In this document: one piece after another, positions 1 through 13,600 of the stretch | Layout: every line of letters begins with the position of its first letter | Numbering within the stretch: position 1 is the first letter of the stretch | Assembly (NCBI GenBank): GCA_014871385.1 | Contig: CM026431.1 | Span: 8,653,964-8,717,963, forward strand | DNA: 64,000 nucleotides | Direction: 5' to 3' | Source of the DNA: Ceratodon purpureus | Taxonomy: Eukaryota > Streptophyta > Bryopsida > Pseudoditrichales > Ditrichaceae | Position numbers and translations under genes: made by a program | Notes under the pieces: generated by a model | The model's input: only the letters and a program-made list of their open reading frames with translations | Databases searched by the model: none | What the model was told of the DNA's origin: nothing

Positions 1-620
1 AAGAGCTAGCTACAGTACCGGCCTCGTGACAGACGAAGCTGGTTATGTATATAATCCCACCTGCTGCAGGTGAGCGCTGTGTTGTCACACTATACTGGCC
101 AGATTAACCCCGCTTGCCGACGCGGTCGATCCGATCAGCGATTCGCAGCGCACACCTTGGACCCACCCTGCTGTCAGCGGAGGCGTGGCGGGCGCTCGGT
201 AGGTTCGGCCCACCCGTCCGCCATAAATTATTGCCTTAAGGAGCCTGTACCCAGAGCCGTCACTGAACTCAATACTAACAACATCTATAATCGACGTAGA
301 CGGTGAAAGTTATAAACTACTAAATTTCTAGATGGTGATCGTTTTTGGAAGATAACGGGTTTAGGAGCGTGGCGGGCGCCGGGCTAGGGGTGGTTCGGTC
401 CATCCACTGGCGTGAATCACTACTTGCGGGAGATTAGACCTAAAACCGTTACCACATCCTTAAAGAACACCATCTATATACGCTATAGATTCCGATGTAG
501 GTGTATGTTAGATGATGATGATGTTATTAGGGCAGTGATAGTTAGGGGAGTGGCGGGAATTGGGGTTCATCGGTTGTGTTGATAAAAGTTGAATGAAGTA
601 AATACCTAAAACTGATATTT
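1..620. repeat. Three degenerate tandem units of about 182 bp
   Basis: A GTGGCGGG(C/A) core recurs at about positions 185, 369 and 550, giving a period near 182 bp. Each core is followed by a G-rich stretch, a partly shared block and then a motif like cctaaaaccg or cctaaaactg. Units 1 and 2 are most alike and unit 3 is diverged. The small ORF across the first unit has no recognisable domain and looks like chance. The array may continue left of the window. Confidence 0.55.
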
Positions 621-740
621 GAGTGTGTTATTTTACGTGATACATCAGCCTATAATGTAGCAAAATTCTTTGTATTTTTGCATATTTTTACGTGTCGAAA
701 AAACTTAAAAAGCTACAATAAGAATCAGTATCATTAGTAG

Positions 741-889
741 AAAGACGGTCTAGGGTGATTAACAAGTATTTCAATGAGCTTGTATAAAATGCAAGTCTAC
801 ATGCTCACTAGTATACTCGTTGGTCGCCCCACTAGTATACTCGTTGGTCGCCCCACTAATATACTCATAGGTGGCCCTAGACCATCTTT
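741..889. repeat. Short element with inverted ends and an internal 24-bp tandem repeat
   Basis: The ends AAAGACGGTCTAGGG (741-755) and CCCTAGACCATCTTT (875-889) are inverted repeats with one mismatch. Inside lie two identical 24-bp units, starting ACTAGTATACTCG, and a third diverged unit. This resembles a very small non-autonomous DNA element. No clear target-site duplication is visible. Confidence 0.5.
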
Positions 890-3800
890 CGACTATTTAT
901 ACTAATTCCTATGATTAGACAAAAATTTCTCACATCCCCCCATAATGTGCTTGCAAGCCCTAGACCCTTAGAACAAACCTTCAGAATTACAACGTTTAAA
1001 TATTTTCGTTTTGGTAGATTTTGGAGTTTTTCAGTGAAGTGACGGGTTAGGGTTCCCATCTGTTTGGTGGGCAGAGGAATGTGTGTCTGCAGGGTGGGTG
1101 ATGCGATAACGCCGCGGATGTGCTTCGAAGAAGGGGTGCGCCTCCGCCCTGCAGGCTCCCCCAGTCCATGTGGCGCGCATCGGGGGAATGGAGGTGTAAT
1201 CTGACGGCTCAAAGGCGTTGGAAAGCGTTAGTGCATGTGAAAAGGAGGCGGCTGTTTGGATATGTGCTCTTATCCAGTTTGACGTGGTGGGCTGGGATGG
1301 GTTGGTTCTGTGCTACTCATCCAAGTGCCAGGCGTAAGGCCAGGATGCCACAATGGTACATTGCTACATTGCTACCCACTCTGATTCCTGAACATATGCT
1401 AATTCCTATCTATCAAATCAATATAAAATAATAAGAATTTAAAGTTCTGTTAGGAATATAATATGAAGCAATGATCTGGGAGATCCGGCAGTTACTTGTG
1501 AGTCAGTTGAATGAAGTGTCAAATTAAGGTAGAAGTACCTAAAACCAACAACTTAAGGATTTTGAGCCTTTTTTTCGGGGTTATTTTGGGGTGTAATTTT
1601 CACGTGTATAAAAATAGGTTTCTCATAGAATGCAAATTTTTTCAAAATTTTCTTCCCAATATAGATACAAATTTTTAAGCACAAAAGTATTTCGTGACCC
1701 AAAACTGATCTGTAGACTTTTCCATTGTCACACCTAGTTGGTACTAATTTCCACTCATGAGTGTATCCAAAACCACCAGCTTTTTGAGTGTTTTGATTGG
1801 TCAATTTGAATTGAGTGGACTGACAATGCTAGTTCAGTCAATTTGCAGTTAAGGACTTTGAGGGAATTTAATTTATTTTCAATTAGACATTTCAAAAAAT
1901 AGTTGTAGTACTCGAAGTGAAATTTCAGTGTTTGGCGGGCAATTCGAGCAACCATGCTAAATACATTTCTTACCTTTGAGATTATTTCAATAAATACTTA
2001 ATGTTGCCATCTTTGAGATTTCTCAAAAAAAACCTCTTTCAATACAAAATGTTCACTCCACAAAATATCAAAGTTTTCTCACTCTTTTGGGCAGTGTACT
2101 AAAAAAACTTCTTTTTTCTTTTATAAAAGTTAGAAAATTTGTTTTTCCAGGTTTTTTCAGGTTTTTTTAGGTTTTTTCTTTTTTTCACTGAAAGGATGGA
2201 CATCAATCTTTAATATGACCGTTTGAATTGAGACCCTATAACATAATGGAATTTCTAGGTAAGAAATATGAATTAGCATTTTTTCATATTTGACTTGATA
2301 AAAATATTGTTTTCAATATGCTACACTTGTCTTCTATTTGTAATTATTTTTATACAATTAGCTAACTTAGTCATCTTTGTTATGCACCAAAACCTCCAAA
2401 ATCCACAATGTAAAAGACTTAAGGAAAAAAAAAAATTAGAGCGTGTCGACCTCGTCAAAAACCGAGTCAAAAAAGTTTGTTTTTAAATTTCAATCGCTAT
2501 AATCTTTCAATCCGTACTGTCCATTATGATGGAATTCATTGGAAGATAGACTTAGAAAATAATGATTTTTTAGTCATTCATGCTATTACATTGGAAATGG
2601 TAGTTTTGAAGCGTTTTATGGTAAAACATAGTCAAGGAACTTTACAGGTTAATTTTGGAGGTTTAGGATTTTTTTGGTTGAAAACCTGAATCTCACCTAA
2701 GTATCACCCAAGTAGCACAAAAGTATCATACATAGATAACCGAATAATCTTAAAAAGAGGATAATAGTTGGATGGCCTTTCAAATTTCCTGAATCTTGAC
2801 ATGAAGTATGTTTTGGAAGGAATTTGCCTAGTTTCGGTTTGTTTCAGGTTCTGGGTTTGACTTTGAAAGTAGTGCTGCAACTTTTCCATTTTTTTTGGGT
2901 TTTCATTTCGGATTTCTCAATGGGGGTTTAAATTATTTAGATTACTGTACAAGCATGTGATTCATGTAAAGCTTGTGAATAAAAATATTCTCCATAAGGC
3001 ATATTATCGTTCCGTTTGGAAGAAGATCTCAGATATCTTTGAAATTCTGGTCCTTTTTATGATTTGACACGTCAGTAGATTGTTTTTTGAATTTACTGTA
3101 CAATGTGGTACAGAAATAATTCGAATCTTGTTTTGGAGGTTACAATACATGAATTTTGAGGAGATCTTGTAGGCTCAAGAATGCATCGAATCATGAGCTG
3201 TAAAGAAGCAACGAGATTCTAGTTATTAGAATCAAGAAATTTGTATTGGAATTGGAAAAGTATTTGATGGAGGCTTTATAAATCACTATTTATTTGATGA
3301 TTAATGGATGATAAGTCAGTTTGCACTCTAGGAGTTATTTCCATAATTCATAGAAAAATCATTGTAAGTCTTTTAAGAAAAATTGAATTGGATGCAGACT
3401 TCCCTCAAAGTTCTGTACTTGTGCATGTTTATCATGTTTGAAAATCATTCTTCCAAGCATATCACATGGTTCAACCTCAGAGGAAATAGAATCTTGTACC
3501 TTATACATTTTCCATGTTGACGAACCATTCTGACAATGCTGCTGCACAAGCTGCATGCACAATCGAGCCTTGTAAACAACCAGCCAATGCGGCACATGGT
3601 ATGTGTAAACTTAATATTTTCTTGACAACATAAAGCACTTCAATTCGTCAGCGAAGTTTCCACAATCTGGAGTTTAAAGAGAGTTGTTCTTGTCCAGGGC
3701 TCACATGCATCTACTAAATCACCGATCAGTGTTTTTGTATAATTAGCGCATAACAGCCTCTAGCGATGAGCAATGCATTCTAGTGTACTGACGTCTAATG

Positions 3801-6366
3801 TTCACACTGCCAAACCTCATGCACACGATCATGGTCGTGCACCTTTTGAATCATCTGAGTTCCAAATTGGTTGTTTGTATATGTTTAGATAGACACAAAT
3901 GTTTAACTTTATTTCTGAATCAAATACCTGAGCAGATCGAACATTACAATTTCTGTACTTGAATTGATCCCAATTCCAATAAGCAGGCCCGCAGCTACAA
4001 GCTTTTCGCACCTCGAGGCCTCGCCATAACTTGTGCGAGTGGTGGATTGATCGATTGAGTTCCTCTACGATCGATCGAGATCCCATCACTTGAATGCTAT
4101 TTCTTCGTAAACTTTGGATACGATTAATGGTCCAGAACTTGAATCAGCGTCGAGTCTGGAGCAATGACTTATGGTTGCTTTGTCATTGTGCAGGGACGCC
4201 GCTGCGAACTAGGGCATCGGCCACGTCATGGTCCTCCAGTGGACCAGTATGGCATGATCTGCTCATGCCCTTGCATTCATCGTCACCGGCCTCATGCTTT
4301 GCAGCATTCACAATCATGATAATGATAATTGGTGATCATGAGCAAGTGCCATTCCATGTTGTCAAGTGCAACAAACGTTTCAAGCTTCAAATCGACAACA
4401 CCTGGGTTCCAGCGAAAATTTGAGAGTGAAAATTGAAACGTCGGTTTGAATTATCATGAGAGTACCCGTGGATTTTGCTGTGTATCCAGGGGCATAACAG
4501 AAGTATTTGGTCACAAAATGGCTAATCTACACAAGATTTAAGGCACTCTGACATGTTTGTACGATTATGTACAGGTTCTGAGCTGGATGGCCGACTAACA
4601 TACAAATTATGGACGTGCTAATCGACTCGGGTGTCTTCTCAAAGATAATTCGAAGTGCACAGAATGCCAGATTAATGATTCTAAGAAACAAGAATTGCTT
4701 GAGATATTACAAGCATCTTATAACTATATCAATCATCCAATAAAAACAGATTTACAACTTATGAGATATTTCTAGCTACAGAGGAAGATGCCACGTCCTA
4801 TCCTGCCAAACAATTCCTGATGTGAGAATTACTAGCTGAAGGAAGCTAGATGTAAATTCTATCAAAGAACAACACTCTGTTTAGTCTCCGCTGATGCTTG
4901 GTAAGGTGACGGTTACACTAGTAGAATTCTGGATTTTAAGGACGTGTGAAATGACTCGGCGTGGAATCACTTGAGACCAATTAAAGTTTAAACTTGCGAA
5001 ATTTGCATTTTTATCACATATCTATCTCCATTCAGAAGTCGAATCACAAGCCGATGAATATTTTTCTAACCTTGGCAGACTGTCCGTAAACCAACATTAC
5101 TGTATCGACAATACCAATTCAAATATATGGTACAAGAATTCTGCAAAAGCAAGGTGAACAACTGCCAGGATTAAAGGATTTAACCTCTTCAAATATGCAA
5201 CAACGTATCACCTGCAAGCCCAAACTAATTTTAATCCTAACACTAACTTTAACCCCAGCAGACTCATGAAGTCTCTGAAACCACCAACCGAAGCTCCGTC
5301 AAATACGCAATTTTCTCAGGATAATGTCATCAAACCCTGCCTCTTCAGTTGCTGAACTCCCATAAATGCAGGATAAACCTCAAGAAATTCATCATTTTCT
5401 ACAAAATCATCTTCCCTTCCTGCCCCTTCCTCATCAGAACCCTAGTCTTCTTCTATCCAGTTCGTTGTGACAATACAAGGCGACCAGTGCATTTTCATAG
5501 TAGATCAACGAAGGAAAAATAAGTCACTGCAGCATGATCGATATGAGGATTCTGAGACTGACAGACATTCAGTCGCCTCTGCCTCAGTCCACATTCCAGA
5601 ATTTCTAGCCTCTCAAAGCCATGGCTGCAGACAAGATATGATTAAACTCCAGCTGCCAGGACAGGATTTTTCGAAGCATAAACCGAAACAAGCTTGTAAT
5701 CTGATGCACACTTGAATCATTTCACCATCGATCGTCTTCTTAGACTCTCCACCAACTGCCTACACCTGTTGGCGAAAAAAGAATTTATGGCAGTGCTAAC
5801 ACGGCTATGCCCAGTGGAAGAGGAGACACAGGTTAGCAATGATCTAATCTCCTTTTAGTTGCCTGTCAAGATTATAAAAGTAATATGGGTTACCAAGTTA
5901 AAAAGGAGAGAAATCAGAAATGGGAGCAAGAGAGAAGAGAGCTTCAAGCTCCCTGCTAAAAAAAATCATTTTCATATCTATATGAACTAGCAAACAACCT
6001 GTTGCAATGCAATAGAAGAAAACACAAGAATTGCATTGGCCATTGGAAAAGTGAGAATCAATTGAACATATGAAAAGAACATGGGAACCTTTGGGAACAA
6101 AACGGAATTGCGGATGAAAGGTATGGATGTGATATTTGGATGATTTTGTGACATAGTATTGTGACGGATATCATGCAGGATAGTGATATGGTATTGTGAT
6201 AATGTTTTTTTTAATAGAATAGATACCGTAGATGAATAGTTGGGAAGGCTTTAGGAAGGGTATGCCATATATTAATGAAAAGAAGAAGTTGGTCGTATAA
6301 TATTTGATTATATGAAGGTTTAATTTAATTAAGGAGATGTTTTTATTAAAACGTTGAGGTATTAAT
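890..6366. other. Long intergenic stretch, no supported gene
   Basis: The ORFs here are short, unconnected by plausible splice sites and match no family I recognise. A motif resembling the 3' part of the window-start units (cctaaaaccaacaacttaagg) recurs near 1538 and again near 31360 (cctaaaaccgatcacttaagg), so dispersed copies of that repeat exist. GC is moderate around 1.0-1.4 kb and 3.4-5.9 kb and low elsewhere. Confidence 0.5.
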
Positions 6367-6370
6367 TTGA

Positions 6371-6375
<5 letters not shown>

Positions 6376-6446
<71 letters not shown>
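6376..6446. repeat. (TA)n microsatellite
   Basis: About 35 uninterrupted TA dinucleotides. The poly-IY reading frame over it is an artefact. Confidence 0.95.
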
Positions 6447-6450
<4 letters not shown>

Positions 6451-8141
6451 TCAATTTCTTTTATATATATATTTAATTTTTTTAATTTTTTTTTCTACCT
6501 ATTATTTGGAATTTGTCATGAAATATATTTTGGGTTGCATTTGGTGTTTGTTTAGATGTTTCATGTAGAATTTTCATGTAATGGAAAATAAAACAAATAG
6601 ATGGTTTTCAATAAAAAAAAAGATTATGTGTTGGCCTATCCACTACAAATCATTAGCCCTTATTGAGCCAATGTAAGCCATTATGAAACTATTTAATTAA
6701 AAAAACTTAAATTCATCATCTTAAGGTATTTTTGATTCAATTTTTATGATTAAGAAAATCAAAATATAGATCTATGTTAAGATATACATTTAAAAAAATA
6801 CACACACAACTATATAAAAATATGCATGAAGAGCCAAAACACATTTGCGTTCACTATATGTTTTAGATTCAAATTTAATATTTAAAAATATATATAATTT
6901 TAGGTAATTTTTAACTTTAAAAAAAAAATTAATTAGAAAAAAAATTATGAATGCTTTTAAAATGTACATTGTATAAAGATATAGAAAATCATTTAATAAG
7001 AGGATTATGTTAAAAAAACCATAGAAAACAAGAAAAATAATCCTTCACGTGGTAAAAATTTATTGCATGTTTTTTAAAAAACACAAAATTAGGTTTCTTG
7101 TTAAGTTTCTGCAAGCATTGGCTTATAGTTAGCAAATAAGACGGACATTGTTGTTTTTATTGCATGGATTGATTTTTCTTTTAATGAATGATTGATTATC
7201 AAATTTTTAAGAATTTTAAAAAATCTAAAATCACTTGTGAATTTTAAATACAATTTTAATTTCATCGTTGTATCAAAATCATATTGAATTGAGGCACTCA
7301 TTAGTAAAAATCATAAAAATATTGCATTCAATGCCTTCAACGCAAAATACAATAGATCACCAAGAAATAAACAATTTTTCTCATCTTGCATATTAAATTA
7401 AACGATAAATTCTTGTCAAAATGTACATAATGAGTTAAAATATCTTTGCACTAAAATTTACAATATTAAATATGTATAAACCAAATTATGCAATGACCAA
7501 ATTATGCAAATCTTTGGCATTGTAGGTGCCAATGCATTATCTTTGTAGATGCCAATACATTATCATTGTAGATGCCAATGCATTATTATTTTTATAAGTG
7601 ATTATTACTTTATACGGTTAATAAACTTAAACATTCATTCTATTAGGGTATTTAAGCATTGAAAAAGTAATTACTATGTCCAAGAAATCTACATGATAAA
7701 AAAAAATTATGAAATATAATTTTTTGTTTTATTCAATGTAAAAATTTCTATAATAAAAAAATAATATAACTTTATGTTCAAATGTACATTTCTGTGAAAT
7801 ATACATCTAAGTATATAAAATTTTATAATGAGTTAAAAGAACTTCAAATTGAATATATCGATTTGAAGTTCATATTTTATATTAAAAAATAAAACATTAA
7901 ACTTTAATGATTTTTATTAAAAAAGAATACAAAAAAATAATATCTCTAATGATGTATATTGTGTGAAGCTATAAATGAGATATAAAAAAAATTATGCCCA
8001 AAGATATATAGAATAATTGAAGAATTTCAAACAATACACGAACAATCGTTAGATTAATGAAGAAATTACATGTTTAGGGGGAAAAAAAATCAAAAAAATT
8101 ATAAGTTTTCTTATTAAATTAGCTTGTAATCAATAGAGACA

Positions 8142-8192
<51 letters not shown>

Positions 8193-10060
8193 GATGCTTT
8201 AAAGTCATTTTGAATTTTCAAATGGTTTATAGGCTATTGCAAATTAATGGCAAATTCAAATCATTTGCGCCCATGGCTCTAATATGTAATCTTTTGAATT
8301 TTTATTTTCTTTTTTTGCTTAACTCTAGCTTTTAAAGCAATTCTTTATCATAACTCATGTGAAATCTTGAAACTACACTTGAAACTACATTTAAAACTAT
8401 ACTTGAAACTACATTTAAAACTATACTTGAAACTACATTTAAAACTGTACTTGAAATATGTCTCATATCAAATGGAACTCCCCTGAGAGACTTGGATATA
8501 GGTAACAAATATGAGTCGACATAATGTAATTAGGAACCAAGTTTGATGGAATTGCCGTGGCAACATATGAGGTGCTTGTGTCGGATTCCATCCACCCTTG
8601 GACCCCTCCCCATCCATTCCTCCAGCTCTATCCACTTCCTTAACTCCATCCACAGTCGGCAATTTCATTTATGGATTTTTACGCAACTTTTTAATTATTT
8701 TTTTTGCTTTTATTTTAAATTCTTTATTATTCGCAACTAAGTTGAATATGAATAAACTAACATACAAGATTTAGTGTTATTGTCTATATGGTATTTCAAT
8801 AAAAATGAAGAAAATGACAATTTAAATACATTTAGATTTATCTTTATTTGTAACATTCTTTATCTCTTTGTATATTTGTTAATTTTGGAGTGCAACAGAT
8901 TTAGTTTGTGAGCGTTGTGCGGCACACATTTTTTCCAATGAGGATACAAATCCGCCTTCTGTATGTTGTCATCACCTGTACGTTATGGTCACTAGATGGA
9001 TAAATATCTATCTATCTTTTGATTTAACTAAAGTTTTACAATTTTCAGCTTAACTTGTGATCAACCTTTAATTTGTTATACATCTTTGAGTATAACTTCA
9101 TATTTAATTTTAATTAAATTTTAAAAATAAAATAAAAATCTAAGATAAGCTAAGTTATATCTAAGTTTACAAGCTTCTAAATTCAAGCTTGGATGGTACA
9201 ATTGCCATCCAGATTTTGGCTAGAGAAATTGGAGGTAAAGGAATATCAAATGAATTTGAATACCCGAACCATCTCATTTTGTTCATCTTCGATTTTCATG
9301 ATAACTCTTTTCATACTTTAATTCTTGTTGCTTTAATCTTTGAAAATTGAAAGAAATGCTAATAAACTCTTAGGTTAATTTCCTTTAATGTAAATTCAAA
9401 TCAATAATATTTTAAATTGATATTTTTTTATTGCAAATTGAATCAATTTCATCAAACTTTGTGGGCATAAGTAGCAGTAGAAGCAAATTAGAAACTATGA
9501 CACATTAGAAACTCTTGAAAGGATTGTTTTAGCTTTCACCATATTTTCGATGTGATGATTCGTCCAAACATAAAATTGTTCAAATGCAACATAGCTATAT
9601 GCATTAAAGATTGAATAAACCAGTACTTCTTCTGCATAGTTATTTGAGATCAAGACTATGACAAAATATACACTTCCAATCATATAATATGACTAAATGG
9701 TAATCCAGGAGGCTTCTAATTTGGCAAAAAACTTTCAATAAAACTTTCAATCATATAATTTTATTTACTATATAAACAATCATTTATATATTGTTTAAAA
9801 TTCTTCAATCACTTTAAAAGTATTTTTAAAAACAATATTTTTGTTACATGTTTTTAAATATCTTCATACAATGCAAGTTATAAGCGTACTCACAATTTCT
9901 TTTTAAAAATCCTAAAATCTTGATTTTTAAAAAATAACCTTAAACTAGAGTGAACACCCAACCAATTTCAGGTCCAACATCTGAAAACACATAAGTGTGC
10001 CCTATGAGTGCCTTTGCTTTTGCGAGCTCCCGTGTTCAATGTTGAAGGTCAATTATCCAG
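6447..10060. other. Very AT-rich intergenic DNA with minor tandem repeats
   Basis: Long runs of A/T with no gene-like ORF. It contains three diverged units of about 25 bp at 7519-7590 (core tgccaatgcattat), a (TA)n tract at 8148-8188 and 24-bp tandem units at about 8377-8456. A moderately GC-rich patch at 8530-8670 gives overlapping ORFs on both strands with no recognisable domain. Confidence 0.6.
8377..8456 (+). repeat. 24-bp tandem repeat, about 3.3 copies
   Basis: The unit ACTTGAAACTACATTTAAAACTAT repeats head to tail at 8377, 8401 and 8425 with a partial fourth copy. The last full unit differs by one base, which suggests recent slippage. Confidence 0.85.
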
Positions 10061-10076
10061 TTTGTGGATCCTCTGC

Positions 10077-10643
10077 TTACAGAGCAGCATCTACATATTT
10101 GGCTTCAAACAATACTGGTTCTTCTCCAAGGCCATGATTGCGGAATTCGTCGGCAACCTCCTCTTCCTCTCCATCACCAGCCTCTCTGTCCTCGTTCAGC
10201 CACCCCTGGCAATCTGCCACTTCGGAACCCGCCTGAGCCTTCGGCTCGCGGCCTTTATTCATTAAATCACCAAAGAAGTCCTCGCTATTATCGCGTGAGA
10301 TTTTGTACTCTTGTGTTGGAAGAAGAAGCAAGCAAGGGCAGCATGAGCCATCTGGCACTCTAACAGTTCCGGGGGAACAACGGCATTTGCTCTACTTCCG
10401 CCTCATTGCATCGTCAAGTGAAAGAGAGATACCCCACTGCTTCCTCAAGGGACATTTGCAGACTGGCATCTGAGTCCAAGCTAGACATGAACACGCAATA
10501 CAGTCGCAGTCACAGTCATGTAATGGCCCTATATACCCTAATTTGTACTCTCTAATTACCGTTTCTAACCACCTCGGTTTACCGTCGAACATGTACCGTC
10601 TAACAGACTTCAACCCGTAATCGTTTCTGTATAACGTTGTCAT
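10077..10643 (-). pseudogene. Broken cysteine-rich transposon-type ORF (paralogue of the gene at 59.8-60.6 kb)
   Basis: Two minus-strand open segments, 10643-10392 and 10358-10077, lie in the same frame and are separated by a TAG (CTA on the plus strand at 10392-10394). Together they align with the ORF at 60308-59769. Shared features are an E-(Y/K)-LG-x-(I/L)-GP-x-H segment, the pattern C-x-C-x2-C-x10-C-x-C, a (F/S)-LD-(G/D)-AMR block and an identical CLLLLPTQEY block. The TAG sits where the other copy has Trp just after AMR-x-K, so a single TGG-to-TAG change is the simplest explanation. After PTQEY both proteins become acidic. Function is unknown; the cysteine pattern suggests metal binding. 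No transposase lies beside this copy, so it looks like a fragment of an element. Confidence 0.6.
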
Positions 10644-10659
10644 AAAATAACTACACTAC

Positions 10660-13600
10660 AAAGGATGTGTTGAGGTACTCCAACTGACTTCCCTCAACAT
10701 CGACAAGAGAGGTGAAGGAATACATTTAACGCTAAACTTCACATTAGGATTGTAGAGTATGTAGATAACTAGTAACTTTAAATGTTTAAATTCTTTTAAC
10801 TATAAAATATAGAGCTAAAACTGATGACCAATGCAACAAAGTTTTGGCCCATTATAATCATTTTATATAATAAATTATATGGGGCACAAAAAATCATCAT
10901 TATTGTAAGAGTCAATAGAATGTAATTCTATAAACTATTACAAATCTATACATGAAAAAGACTTGTTCTTCTATTCTATCAAAGTATTTTTTGCATTTCA
11001 ACATGAATTATGACTTCCAAATAATATATATTCAAATAGTACAAAAATTAAAAATTAAAAATTAAATTAAAGTTATTTTTATATTATTTTTTAAATGAAA
11101 CTATTTTTATTATTATGATAAAACATGATTTTTTTTTCAATATGCATTTCATAAAAATCTATGTTGTATAAAAAACTGTGTCCGTCTATCCTTTTGTATG
11201 TTCATCTATTTGTAAAAAGCCAAATCTACAAACACCCACTTGAAGCTTAATTCATGTGTTTTTTCAGTATACGCAATCTTATTAATTTCTTAAAGGATTA
11301 TTTATATATCGTTTGAAATTCTTATATATTTTAATATTAATGTATCTATTAACTTAATCCTCTTATCACATGTTTTTATATATCATCACATAATATACAT
11401 TATATATGCATACATATTTTATTTCTAAAATCTGAAATAAATTAAAAACTAAAAAATATCTTTAAATTTTGTATATTTTTAAATGTGGAATTTAAATCTA
11501 ATTAGGATAATTCATGAATAAATATTTTGGCACATCATCAAAATCTCATATAATTATGTGTATTATCAAAAACAAAATTACATCTTAACATGACTTAATA
11601 TTTTGTAAAGACTCACATAAATATATAAAGGTACATTGATCAAAATATACATAAAAAATGATTTTGAGGATTTTAAATAATATTTGAAAAAATCTTTCAA
11701 GTGCTAAAAAAGTTATATATTTTTAAAAAACATATAAATTCACTTTTAAGTAAACTTTTAAATAGGATTGACATGACAAGTAAACGGACATGGTTTTTTA
11801 ATAATATGAATTTATGGGATTTTTTTTACAATCATACATTTTAACATGTGCAATGGGTTTTCCAACAAACATGTTTCCAGATATAATTAAAGCATAATCC
11901 AACGGGGAAGAACTTGAAGTATGAGGTTACAGGAATTATTCAGTTGAGTGGCATATAAGCGTTGATGTAAAGACCATCAAGTGTATGTATGGGTTACAAC
12001 ATGGGCCGGCATGCAAGATGAATTGTATATATTGTGTGCAAAAGCACGAGCGTTTAAGGCCTATGCCGAAGGTGAAGCAGAGCAGACAACCTCCTCTCGC
12101 GGAAAAGGAACCTTGCAAGAAGGTTTGTTTGCGACTAGGATTCAAGGTGCATCATGCGACATTGACACATATTTTTGATGGAAACCCATTTTTCCAATTT
12201 TTTTCAACAGAACACATATATGCACCTTGTATGTACTAGTTCAAATTGTTGAAAAATCCCTACACTTGCGCTCCATGTTTGTATTTATGTATTTTTTTTC
12301 CTTTAGCATAAATGTTTTATATTTAATAAAATACAACTTAATTTTTTTTATAAGTCTATTATGATGTGAATTATTCGGAGTATATAACTACTATTGCAAT
12401 GCTAATACTTAAATATAATGAATGTGATTTTTTAAAATTTATTTTTGAATAATGATTTAAATAATTGTCTTGCATTAAGACAAATTGTTTGCCTTAGCTA
12501 GTAGGCCACTACACAATCTAGTAGTGATAAAATTATAAACTTATTATTATTGAATATAAGATAATGAAGAATTAATATGATAAATAAAATATACATGAAC
12601 ATTGTAAGAGCTTTAGTAAAATATTGACTAAGATTAAAGTTCTTATTTGAATGAGAGACTATGAAAACAATATTAATAATTGAAGTTATCAAGATTACCA
12701 TTTAGAAATGGATAAAGATGATAAATCAAAGATGATAAATCAAAGATGAAAGGATGAAAGTTGTGTCAAATGATTTCATTCACCTAATGAATGCATAATT
12801 ACACTACAATGAGACGTCGAAGCTTAGGGCCATCTTGTTGGGTTCAAAGAACCTTTATCAACACCAAAAATAAGTTTTTTTATAGCGCTTAAAAATCAAA
12901 GTTGGAAAAAAAACAAGTATTCTAAATTAATATTTAAAAAATGAAGGGAAATGGTTAGCATATTTTGTTAATGTGTTGAAATCTAAGCATACTTGAGACA
13001 TAGTTTGAAGAATTATAATTTTATTAATTTAGACAAAGAAGCAATAGTTATTAGCGCATTAAAGGTTGTAAATAGATTTGCTACTTTTGTAGATTTTGAT
13101 CAAAAAATTTAATGTCATGGTAAGAAAATGTAAATGATAAGCATAATGATTATATTGACCACACTTGAATTGGCTCAAAATATTTTTTATAAAGTGTGCA
13201 TTAAAATTTTTTTTTTTTTTTTTGTGGCATTTTTAATGCCAATTTGTGTATATATAAACAAAATTGATTTTATTTTTAGAAGTTTTTATTTGCATCTTTA
13301 AAAATTCAAAATGATGGATTTCGATAAAAAAATTATATAAGGATTTGTAGACATGTTTGATGTTGATAGTTGGATATTGTACTAATTGAGCATAAGAAAA
13401 ATAATGATATGAAATTAATTAATAAATGAATTCTTTTAATCTTAAAAAATTAATAAATGAATATTTTGTAATAATAAACACATAACTATACAAAACTTTC
13501 ATGATATGTTAAAATATTTTTGCATTGATTATTAGTTTTAAATTGAAATTCTATATATGTATATTTATGAATTTTAGGTGTTTTTAAGTTTTTAAATTTT

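Noticed and set aside
6367-6555. 62-aa ORF of repeated Ile-Tyr
   Set aside because: Translation of a TA microsatellite.
8468-8740. Paired ORFs on both strands
   Set aside because: No recognisable domain, no conserved neighbours and mutual overlap; likely chance in a small GC patch.
10653-10670. CACTACAAAGG, resembling a CACTA terminus
   Set aside because: It points away from the cysteine-rich fragment it would have to bound, and no inverted partner or 3-bp duplication was found.
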